A stretch of DNA of 64,000 bases from Cordylochernes scorpioides (Eukaryota > Arthropoda > Arachnida > Pseudoscorpiones > Chernetidae), in assembly GCA_030710605.1 (NCBI GenBank), contig CP092877.1:41648406-41712405 (forward strand). The letters run 5' to 3'. Position numbers and translations under genes: made by a program. Positions 11,798 to 20,253 of the stretch are shown piece by piece (position 1 is the stretch's first letter; the number at the start of each line of letters is the position of its first letter). The notes beneath the pieces are model-generated. The model saw only the letters and a program-made list of their open reading frames with translations. It did not search any database and was not told where the DNA came from.

Positions 11798-11908
11798 AAC
11801 GTCTTGCCAAATGCTTTAATTTTTATTTTTTCTGACAAGGACAAAGTATTTTGTCGAAGCGCCGTGAAAATAAACATTTCTGGCCGGAGTGTCTTCTATT
11901 TTCAACCA
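11798..11908. repeat. Penelope-type terminal repeat fragment beside the desaturase exon
   Basis: Aligns over about 110 bp with the right terminal repeat of the Penelope-like element (63,163-63,265): taacg.cttgcc.aatg.tttaattttt, then the gaggacaaa and ttttgtcgaa segments, and finally agtgtctt. No coding part remains. It ends only a few tens of bases before the desaturase exon. Confidence 0.75.
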
Positions 11909-11924
11909 TCAAGAAAACTTTTAG

Positions 11925-12085
11925 TATTGACATGTATGTGCGGTATTGTTCCAGTGTGGATCCTACTATACACCACAGCTCTCGCCATTACAGGGGGCCA
12001 TCACAGACTTTGGACTCATCGATCTTACAAGGCCAAGACTCCTCTCAAAATCTTCTACTTCATTGGATCCTGTTTGGCTGGACAG
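11925..12085 (+). CDS. Acyl-CoA delta-9 desaturase, internal exon with first histidine box
   Basis: The exon encodes part of a membrane di-iron fatty acyl-CoA desaturase, an ER enzyme that introduces a cis double bond into saturated acyl-CoA. The frame reads ..VPVWILLYTTALAITGG, then HHRLWTHRSYKA, then ..GSCLAGQ. HRLWTH is the first H-x4-H metal-binding box, preceded by a hydrophobic membrane segment. The usual family form is AGAHRLWAH, so GGHH here is a small departure. The exon ends with Q at 12,085 followed by GT, phase 0, exactly where the next exon (NDIYIW) must join. The start is less certain. The acceptor TTTTAG|T at 11,924 is preferred, and CCAG at 11,954 is an alternative. Penelope-derived repeat lies just upstream, and no earlier coding exon is visible in the window. 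About 80-100 N-terminal residues of a normal enzyme are therefore missing or lie further upstream. Confidence 0.85.
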
Positions 12086-12104
12086 GTTAATATATACTTG
12101 TTTT

Positions 12105-12575
12105 TCTTCTTATGTGAAACCAATAACAGATGTCTTACTTGTATCTCTATATTTTTGTTGTAGAGTAGAACATCTGAGATGAGACGAAGGTGATCAGTAT
12201 GGAAGATGATTCGATTTTAAAAATGGATTGATACCAAGTTGATATACAAGTACTTGTACTTGTATTATTGTCCTTTTTATGTGAAACCAATAACAGATGT
12301 CTTCCTTGTATCTCTATATTTTTTGTTTTAGAGTGGAACATCTGAGATGAGACGAAGGTGATCAGTATAGTAGGTGATGTGAGTTTAAAAATCGATTGAT
12401 ACTGAAAGTTGATATACAAGTACTTGTATTATTGTCTTATGTGAAACCAATAACAGAATGTCTTTCTTGTATCTATATTTTTTAAAACATAGACATTGTC
12501 GAGTGGAACATCTCAGATGAGACGAAGGAGATCAGTATGGTAGATAATCTGAGCTAAAAAATCGACTGATTTGAC
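12105..12575. repeat. Three tandem copies of a 160-170-bp repeat in desaturase intron
   Basis: The phrase tatgtgaaaccaataacag starts copies near 12,110, 12,277 and 12,439. Each copy continues through aacatctgagatgagacgaag and most end with tatacaagtacttg. The first copy begins 20-25 bp after the exon's donor site. Confidence 0.85.
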
Positions 12576-12589
12576 ACTGAGAGTTGTGA

Positions 12590-12670
12590 TACAGTAGAAC
12601 CTTTCATAAGAGACTGTTTAAAATCATGAGTTCTCCTGATCTTTTCTAGAGAAGGTCTCTTTTTGGAGGT
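12590..12670. repeat. Fragment of pogo-like MITE
   Basis: Begins acagtagaacctttcataag, resembling the left end of the MITE at 17,238. No right terminus is found, so it is a truncated copy. Confidence 0.45.
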
Positions 12671-12739
12671 TTGCTCAGGACGGGTCGTGCCATTTACAGA
12701 GGGGGTCAGTCAATAGATGGGTCACTCACGGAAGCTTTT

Positions 12740-13000
12740 ATGGTATGCACCATATAGCCGTTTTGTATTGATAGGGATTCTGTTTTTACACCAGCGCTTA
12801 AAGGTGAAGTTTGTGAAGGTAAAGTTTTTAAAATTCAGCGTTGTGGTATAGCTACTAATTTTATATAAAAGAATGCAATGGATGGAAAATTTGCCAGGAG
12901 GAAATTGATCCAAATAAAGCACAAGGATCCTCTCCCGTCAAATTAAATAGATGGCGTCTAGTTTTGACGTTTAATTTGACGAGAAAGGAGACCTATGCTT
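12740..13000. repeat. Truncated copy of the foldback family seen at 18,105
   Basis: Contains cctctcccgtcaaatt, then tagatggcgtct, then aatttgacgagaaaggag, an internal inverted repeat at about 12,925-12,996. It is preceded by a segment like 18,380-18,430 (ggaaaat..gccaggagg.aaattgat). It matches parts of both arms of the larger foldback element. Confidence 0.6.
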
Positions 13001-15617
13001 TTTTTGGAGAATGCAAAGGTGTTCAAAATGTTTATCAATCCCCTGATATGAATATTACTTCAAATGGCAAGAAGATGAAATGTTGGCTTGATAATATAAA
13101 AGCCTATAAAATACTAATGGACAATACTTATGGGAGTAGAAAGTCTTTAATGTTGCTAGTCGACTATTTTTTTTAAGGAGACAGAGGCAATTTTGTTCAC
13201 ACTTAGTTATTTTGTCTGTCTTCAATAAAGATCACTCTGTATCCAATATACGTCAGTGTTATTGTCTGAATCCCAATATACATGTTGAAGGTACAACTTT
13301 CTTAAATTTTGTCTATGAGTGTAAATCAAAATTTGAATATAAACTTCTTGGGAGAGGAGAGATGTAATGCCTGCGTTTTAGTTGGTCGTGGTGCTTATCT
13401 CCATGGTTAAACCAATTCCTGAAGTCCACTCCTCTCCAATTTTGCGATGGTAGTTATAGGCCTGGAAAATAGGCCCTCTATTGTCAGTTCTGAGCATGAT
13501 AAAAGATATAGCTCAGCACATAGCTCAATGTATTGATAAATCATATTATAGTGTTGGATTAATAATGAAAGATGGTAACTGCAGAAAACCTTCCTTAGAC
13601 TGCCACTCAGGGTACATAAACAGAACGGCTTCATAATAGAGGTTGCCTCTTAATATATGTTCGGGTCGTCAAGTTTTCCGAGTCCAGTCTCTTATTGGCT
13701 GACAACTTTAATGATGATATTCCACATTAGTGGATCATCATCAAATGTTTGCTTAGGAAAGTTAAGGTTTCCTTTTACATATCATATTGCAGTATATTGT
13801 TGTATCGTCCTGGCTTCATGTTATCATATTTGATTGGTCCATATCAAGATTATAGGTGAGACCAGAACGAATAATTATAAAACATATTTATTTTAACAAG
13901 GAAAGTATTTAAAAATTTCGCCAGATCTCAAAATATAACCGAGAGATATCTAAGCAAAATATTTACCAATAAAACGTTGACTTAGCGTCACGTGACTGAT
14001 GATTCACCGAGTAGATTCACTACAGATTATTCTATGACAATATTGACGCGTATATGGGCCTGAAAAAACCTACAACCTCCGCCAATAGATGGCGCTTTCG
14101 CCTTTTTCCCGTCTGGAACTAGTGTGGATATCGCCGACTGCTGTGGTCCTGTTTCCTGGGGCAAATGAGTGTAAATATTCGTTGATATTGGCCCTGGGAT
14201 GTAAAATAGTGTAAATACCCGTTAAATGATATTCGAGTTATATTTAATGTGGTTTAAAGAGGAAAATAAAGATGGAGGAGTATTAGAAGTCTTGATGCCG
14301 GTTGCTGTTATGACTCTCTCGCCAACATCACAGTCGCTACTCTTCTGGTAAGTCTCTCGTATCCCCCACCAGTGTTAAGTCCGAGAGATACTGCCAGAGG
14401 AAAGGAGTTCCACTTGAGTGGTGGTTCTCGGAGGTCTTTGAGTGGTCTGCAAGGTAGGGCTGTAGAGGAGAGCAACGGGAGCCAGGGTTAGGTGATCCAC
14501 GAAGGAAGAAGCGGCGTCGTCACGAAGAACCGGAGGGGTCACGCGCGTCAATATGAACCACATTATAACTATGTCTAAGATCTGAAGACCTTCCAATGTC
14601 CTTCATACTCATTTATATCCAAGTGTTAGTGATTAATGCTGCTTCATACCATTGATGTTTTATTACGCCGTGTTATGGATAGTATGAAAATGTCTAGTGT
14701 CTATAAATAAAAGTAAGCAGAAGTCTGAGGGAGATCCCTTTTCCTGGAACGGATAATCTTGTGAGGCTCAAAGCTTCCTTTATACCGGCGGTCTCTCATA
14801 AGAGGTTTACCATTTGAAGAATAGTCAATTATGTAGACATTTGAAGCTCTTAGGTCTCATCAGAGAGAATAAAAAGAGAGAGTGTTGGAAAAGAAGTAAA
14901 AGATATAGAAAAAAATTGAGAAATAAATAAATGAATAAATTAATAATTTTGTGTCTAACTATTGTACTTACAGTAGCGATAGGCAGGTGGTATTCTGGAG
15001 GTAGCGAACGACAAGATTTGATGAATTTAACTTAATGAGCTTTATTCTATTATGATAATATGGTACATAAAAATAAACCAACTTCAATTGGAGTAATTAT
15101 CCTGAACTATTATGCTAAACACCAATATTTTTGCTAACTTTAGCCTCTTCAGTTTCTACAACAAGCTTCTTATCACACAAATTCTATAACTTTTAACTTT
15201 ATTCAGTTTCTATCCAGGTTTCTTATCAACTTCTTTAGCCTTTTATTATTTTACTCTGAGCTTGAGTTCTTTATCTCCTAGGCTCAGGCACTCATAACTA
15301 ACTTTTCCTCTGAACTTAAGTTCTTTAACTCCTTCGCTTAGGCACTTCTATCCTCATAAACAATCCTTAAAAATCCTCCGCCGGCCATCTCGCCGTGCCT
15401 TTTATACCTTGCTTGCGCAAAGTCTCACCTCATTGGCCCTCTTTGTCACATGATCATCCAATGATGTTATACAAATGAATTAGTTTTAACAGAGAGTGTA
15501 GGGGTACACATCTAGTTAATATTATCAGCTATATAAGGATATTTACTTGTTATCGTGATATTTCGCACTCTGAATAGCTTCAACCATTTCTATATTATAG
15601 AAAAATGTTTGTTTCAG
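13001..15617 (+). other. Remaining desaturase intron sequence, no gene recognised
   Basis: The rest of the 3,532-bp intron is mostly AT-rich unassigned DNA. A more GC-balanced part at 14,040-14,620 contains a good donor-like ctggtaagt at 14,346-14,354 and no convincing protein. A segment at 15,370-15,440 is also less AT-rich. The minus-strand open frames do not resemble a protein family I know. Some of this is probably old LTR material. Confidence 0.5.
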
Positions 15618-15823
15618 AACGACATCTACATCTGGGTGCGTGACCACCGTGTACATCACAAGTTTGTCGACACTGATGCTGATCCCCACAACATCCAGCG
15701 AGGATTTTTCTTCGCCCACATGGGATGGCTGCTGTGCAAGAAACATCCTGATGTGATCGAGAAAGGAAAGACTGTTGACATGAGCGACATCCTAGCTGAC
15801 CCTATTGCTAACTTCCAGAGAAA
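15618..15823 (+). CDS. Acyl-CoA delta-9 desaturase, exon with second histidine box
   Basis: Exon bounded by tttcag|AAC and AAA|gtatgc. It encodes NDIYIWVRDHRVHHKF, then ADPHN.QRGFFFAHMGWL, then ..KKHPDV and ..ILADPIANFQRK. DHRVHHK is the second H-x2-H-H box, and the RGFFFAHMGWL block is characteristic of animal stearoyl-CoA desaturases. Phase is 0 on entry and 2 on exit. The join to the next exon restores FQRKYFKS. The upstream intron is 3,532 bp and full of repeats, the downstream one only 58 bp. Confidence 0.95.
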
Positions 15824-15881
15824 GTATGCTAATTAAGATTTGTTTTACTTCAGATAACTTAATACATTTTTTGTGTTTCAG

Positions 15882-16335
15882 ATATTTTAAGAGTTTAGTT
15901 TTTCTAGTCTCGTTTGTTATTCCAACTCTTTTTGGTGTTTATGTTCTTGAAGAAAGCTTGGTTATGTCATTCTGTTTCCTGGTGATGGCACGATATGTGA
16001 TTAGCCTTCATGCTACGTGGACAGTAAACAGTCTCGCACATTACACGGGCTATCAAACTTTTGATGCTTCCCAAGAAGCAAGAGAAAACTTACTTGTTTC
16101 TATTCTGACATCTGGAGAAGGTTGGCACAACTACCATCATGTCTTCCCATGGGACTACTCCACCAGTGAACTAGGCTACTACTACAACCTTACTAAACTC
16201 TTCATTGATCTCATGGCCAAGATTGGACAAGCTTATGACCTACGATCTGCCACAACAGTTCAAATTGACCGAAAAAAATTGCAAGGAGATGGTTTTCACA
16301 GATGGTACACGGTGAAACGACTTCATGAAGATTGA
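15882..16335 (+). CDS. Acyl-CoA delta-9 desaturase, terminal exon with third histidine box
   Basis: Exon entered at tttcag|ATATTTTAAG, ending at TGA 16,333-16,335. It encodes two hydrophobic segments (LVFLVSFVIPTLFGVYV and the following stretch), then ATWTVNSLAHYTGY, whose Asn and His are the additional metal-ligand region of the family, and GEGWHNYHHVFPWDY, the third H-x2-H-H box. The C-terminus ends in QGDGFHRWYTV. The three exons together encode about 272 residues, and the catalytic core is complete from box one onward. No stop or frameshift is seen, so the gene looks functional in the part that is visible. Confidence 0.95.
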
Positions 16336-16369
16336 ACACACACATATTTGTATTCCTAATATATATACC

Positions 16370-16375
16370 AATAAA
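16370..16375 (+). terminator. Polyadenylation signal of the desaturase gene
   Basis: AATAAA 35 bases after the stop codon, followed by a T-rich stretch. This would give a very short 3' untranslated region. Confidence 0.65.
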
Positions 16376-16379
16376 TATT

Positions 16380-16786
16380 TTTTTTTACACAATTTGATTC
16401 TTATTCATTTTTATTTTCACGTGGCGGGCAGGAGAAGCAGCACAAGAAAGGGACTACCCTGTAGGGCGAAGTACGGTGTTGCGAGCCCCGAGGCGCTACG
16501 GTAACCGTGAAGGCCTACAGGGAACTCTGAAATGTGGCTGACTAACGGGGCAATGGCACCCTCCTATTTCCATGATGGACAAGACACCACCAGCTAATAG
16601 AATACAACGATAAAGAGATATGCGTTATTACTTGCAAATTTTGTTAAAATTTGATAGAATCCTATTTATAGATTGATCCTCACATTAGCGAATTGTTTAA
16701 TAATTCGAACTTTTATGCAAAATAAAAAAGAGAGCAAATAAACTAAAGCAACCTTCAATGAGAGACTCTATCCAGGAGAGACCAGG
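16380..16786. other. Intergenic, one GC-richer patch
   Basis: The interval at 16,425-16,560 is distinctly GC-richer than its surroundings and has no open frame that I recognise. It could be a fragment of a LINE 5' region or a SINE. The remainder is AT-rich. Confidence 0.4.
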
Positions 16787-16798
16787 AATAACTTAGAT

Positions 16799-17018
16799 TA
16801 TAACAACACACTGCCTCTGAGGATAATGTCTTGCTTTATTTAAACGATCTTTCAAGCTTTCGGGTATCGCAAACCCTTCTACAGGAGTAACAACGTTGTA
16901 TACTACTGTAGAATGGTTAATGATAACCGAAAGCTTGAGAGATTGTTCAAATAAAGCAAGAAACATCCTCGGAGGCAGTGTGTTGTTATAATTTATATTT
17001 CAGAGGATTCTATCTTCC
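16799..17018. mobile_element. Solo Penelope-type hairpin with 12-bp target duplication
   Basis: Arms of about 65 bp (tataacaacacactgcctct.. and its inverse ..ggcagtgtgttgttata) flank a short centre, with an unpaired tail of about 28 bp on the right side. The string aataacttagat lies directly outside on both sides (16,787-16,798 and 17,019-17,030). Inverted terminal units plus a short tail also describe the full-length Penelope-like element at 60,678, so this is best read as a non-autonomous or solo-terminus copy. Confidence 0.7.
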
Positions 17019-17119
17019 AATAACTTAGATAGTTTCTTATACTGTATTTTACCTTTTAAAACAAAAATATTTATATTATATCGTTTGTATATATCGTCTT
17101 AAAGATTTAAATATGGAGA

Positions 17120-17220
17120 GATTTTACAGTCTATATAAATCAGTATTCAAATCTTTAGGTAATTCAGCCAACCTCAATATTTTGGCAAATAAAACCTTTT
17201 CTAATTCAATTTATATTCCG
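17120..17220. repeat. Penelope-type end fragment
   Basis: Contains ttcagccaacctcaatattt and ggcaaataaaacctttt, matching 57,465-57,510 (gttcagccaaccgatatatt, ggcaaataaatctttt). Such ends resemble terminal repeats of Penelope-like elements, but no protein part is attached. Confidence 0.5.
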
Positions 17221-17237
17221 CTTTATTATATAATATG

Positions 17238-17412
17238 CAGTAGAACCTCCCTGTAAAAGACAACTAATTGCAGAGCCAAAGTGTCCTTTAGAAAGAGGTG
17301 TCCTCTTACCGGAGAGTTGTTAAATAGTAAAAATGATAATTTTGCAAATAAAAACTGTCCTTTATAGAGAGGTGTCTTCTAGCGTGAGTGTCCTCTCATG
17401 TAGGTTCTACTG
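17238..17412. mobile_element. pogo/Tigger-like MITE, 175 bp
   Basis: Ends are CAGTAGAACCT and its inverse AGGTTCTACTG, the pattern of pogo/Tigger termini. TA follows on the right, while the left flank reads TG, so the left TA is mutated. There is no coding capacity. Confidence 0.75.
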
Positions 17413-17575
17413 TATATCATTTATAGAAATGCGATCTCTGCCTGTGATATATAATTTCAAATAGGAAATTACTGGGAGATGAGACTTGATTATTTCAGAG
17501 ATTTTCATGGCCAAAATGATGTAGGAAATAATAAAAAAAAAGAAAAACAAATATTAATTTATCTTATTTCTGAAT

Positions 17576-17995
17576 TATGGTTTGGGAAGCAATCGCGTAT
17601 GATACCAGGTCAACTTTAGTTCGTATTCAGGGCACTATGACGGCCCAGCGTTACGTTGATGATGTGCTATTCCCCTACCTTTAGGACCTTTTGTCAGCAG
17701 GATAACGCCCGACCGCACACTGCTCGCATTAGCCAACAAGCTCTGCAAGATGTACATATGCTTCCCTGGCCACCATGCTCTCCTGGCCTCTCACCAATCG
17801 AGCACGTCTGGGACATTATTGGACGCCGTTTGCAGGCCTTGCTTCAGCCGCGTTCAGAAGACCAACTGTGGCAAATTGTTGAAAGATAATGAAGAGCCAT
17901 CCCTTAGGACGCCATCCGTAGTCTGATTGACTCTCTACCTAGACGTCTTGCCGACGCCAATCTCACTCTGTATTATGACTGTCATTTTTAAATAA
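17576..17995 (+). pseudogene. Tc1-like transposase fragment
   Basis: The + strand encodes TLVRIQGTMTAQRYVDDVL, then in another frame QQDNARPHTARISQQAL, then SPGLSPIEHVWDIIGRRLQ. These are the second Asp motif (QDNARPH) and the Glu motif (SPIEHVWD) of Tc1-family DD34E transposases. The usual SPDLSPIE has become SPGLSPIE. The first Asp domain and the DNA-binding half are absent, there is a frameshift near 17,685 and a small deletion before QQDNARPH. It is a 5'-truncated dead copy. The downstream sequence to about 18,060 may include the element's 3' end. Confidence 0.88.
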
Positions 17996-18104
17996 AGATC
18001 AATTATTGTTTGTTCCTGCCTCTTTCTGTTAGCCAAGTTTCATCACCTTCTGGCCCTTCTTTCTTGGTGTTCCATTTTCAATATCACGCAGCGTATAAAA
18101 GCAT

Positions 18105-18690
18105 AGAGAACCTCTCCCGTCCAAATAAACGTTAAAACCAGACGCCATCTATTGACCGTCGCCGCAAACTAGCGGTCAGTGACAAACCCACAACATCAGC
18201 TTTGGAAAACTGAGAAGTGTGCACTTGGAGACCATGGTGTTTCGGGCTAATGACCCTCTTGAGCGTAGGGCAAACTTTATTCCATGATATCCATAAGGGA
18301 TTTAATGAAATCTTCATAATCTGCCAAAGAGGCGTTTAGCTGGAAAAGTGGCTAAAACAAATCTATGGCCAGAATGTAGATGGAAAATTTTCCAGGAGAA
18401 AATTGATATATAAAAGCAAAGGTCGCCTCTTCCGTTAGTACTTCGCCAGCTAAACACCTCTTTGGCAGATTGTGGAGATTCCACCATATATCTTTCGGAT
18501 CTCAAGGAATAAAGTCCACCCTGAAGAGGGCAATTATCCCGAAACCATGGTCTCTAGGTGGACACTTCTCAGTTTGCCAAAGCTGGTGTTGTTGTCTTTG
18601 TTACCAACCCGAGGCTGCTTGTTTGCGGCGACGGTCAATAGATGGTGTCTATTTTAGACGTTCATTTTGACGAGAGAGACGACCTTTAGA
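18105..18690. mobile_element. Foldback element with long inverted arms, about 585 bp
   Basis: The outer arms pair around agacgccatctattgaccgtc on the left and gacggtcaatagatggtgtc on the right. Pairing continues inward through the gtgcacttggagaccatggt segment against accatggtctctaggtggac and on to ctgccaaagaggcgtttag against ctaaacacctctttggcag, so each arm is about 250 bp. Its short open frames are palindrome shadows. A partial relative is at 12,740. Confidence 0.8.
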
Positions 18691-18834
18691 GGGCAAACTT
18701 TATTCCATGAGATCCACAAAATCCAAAAAGTTATAAACGACGTTTATCAACAGCCCTGTATCTATGTTTCCAGGAAATAAGGCTTCGTCTTAGAATATTT
18801 TGATCAAGACCATCCCAACAATCCTTAACGACTT

Positions 18835-19620
18835 TCTAGAGAACATCTAGTGTCTCCGGCTTTCCAGATCTAAGATCAGTCTTCTGAAAGCTAAAAACAC
18901 AAAAATCCATAGGGGATAAATCTAGAGATTTGGCAGGAATGTGTTTAAAAGGGATGTACGAAATGCCGGTTTTATACCTCTTTTCGTCCAGGCATTGACG
19001 TGTTGAACGTGATGTATGACTCGTGGCTTTATTCTGGTGCAGCCACATGGATATTGAGTCATTTGGATACAAAAACGGGATCTCGTTGTCGAATAATAGA
19101 TCTAAGACAAATTTTTGCTAGATTAACGAATTTATCTTGATATTTGGGTCCACCACCTTTATAAGAAGCTTCCCATGTTGTATTAGAAACCTGCAACGAT
19201 CATGAAGCCCTTTGAGAAACTTTCCTTGCATTGCTTGACCCAGTTCTGAAAGGTATTTATTTGAGAGTTAGCGTAGTAAAAATGGCACGGGGTTGGTTGC
19301 TATCATTGAGGTAAACCCATGCTTCGTCCAGTGTAACAACATTCTTCCATTTTTCACCTGCCACATACTTTTCATAAAGGGCCCTGCTGCAGGTGTTTCG
19401 TTCCTCAATATAGTGCGGCTTGTGGACATGAACTTTCGTCTTTTTACGTATTTTAAGCCGAATTTTTTCATAACAATACGGTTAACGGTAGAAAGTGGTA
19501 CGTTGGTTATTGTGAAAATGTTCTTATGAAAGGTGGATTCTCTCTGTCAACCATTTCCTTCATCATTCTTTCAGTTGAAGGTTTCTTCAAGAACCTTTTT
19601 AGAGTAAATTTTCGCTTAAT
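18835..19620 (-). pseudogene. mariner-like transposase relic of the DD41D type
   Basis: On the minus strand an N-terminal piece (VPLSTVNRIVMKKFGLKYVK, in two frames) precedes VVTLDEAWVYLND, the first catalytic motif. The second motif follows as HQNKATSH, where Asp is replaced by Asn, and the third as SPMDF. Exactly 41 residues lie between the Asn and the last Asp, the spacing that defines the DD41D (rosa-type) mariner-like group. Frameshifts near 19,400-19,500 and a mutated catalytic residue make it inactive. I could not find terminal repeats with confidence. Confidence 0.8.
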
Positions 19621-19639
19621 TTCATAGATATAAAAATTT

Positions 19640-20036
19640 CGTTTATTTTCATTTATTATTTGATTGATTGTGTGTACTTAGTAATAGCAATATATTCCTT
19701 TCATTCATATTTCACTTTTAAATGTTTGAAAACGTAACATTTTACAAAATTACAAATATAATTTTAAAATTGTTTTTTTCCATGAAATATAAATCAATAC
19801 TGTTATTTCGAATAAATGAAACATCATTCGAATCACACGCTACTCTCGCGAGCTATAGAGTTCAAAAATCATTCTTCTAGAAATTAATCAGAAAGATATT
19901 TATGTAATCCAGGTTTCTAGAGCGCAGAACGCCAACTACCCGGGAAAATGGAACATCCCCTCTCTCTATATATAAAGTTATAGAGGAAAATTAGATTAAA
20001 AATGGTCAATGTATATATATATATATTGATTTTTGT
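19640..20036. other. AT-rich DNA, no gene seen
   Basis: No coding or structured element identified, apart from a short phrase at 19,914-19,945 (ctagagcgcagaacgccaac) that recurs in variant form at 22,780-22,807 inside LINE A. Confidence 0.5.
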
Positions 20037-20253
20037 AGAACGATATTTGAAAATTATTCCGCATGTGTTTCTTTTGAACGAAAAATCGAAATTTATTTTA
20101 AGGTGAAATAACGATTATTTCTAACCTTAGGGATGAAGTATGAAAGGATGAATTGTGAAGAGTAATGATAAACGAAAAAATAAAGTGTCCAGGGATGGGA
20201 ATCGAACCCACAGTGTTCCGCTTACCGGGCAGATGCCATGTCCACTAGGCTAC
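20037..20253 (-). repeat. tRNA-headed repeat, diverged copy, cut by LINE A
   Basis: From 20,037 the sequence matches the arm of the palindrome at 56,071 (tgtttcttttgaacgaaaaa, aaccttagggatgaagtatg) and ends in a tRNA-like segment on the minus strand (20,187-20,253) with an intact B box (GGTTCGATTCC in consensus form; here gggttcgattccc on the minus strand). The tRNA-like part stops in its A-box region, where LINE A is inserted, and the A-box piece reappears at 23,077-23,093. Confidence 0.75.

Noticed and set aside
14375..14596. Possible exon before the donor-like ctggtaagt in the large intron
   Set aside because: The open frame is on the opposite strand and short, and no acceptor with a conserved desaturase segment was found.
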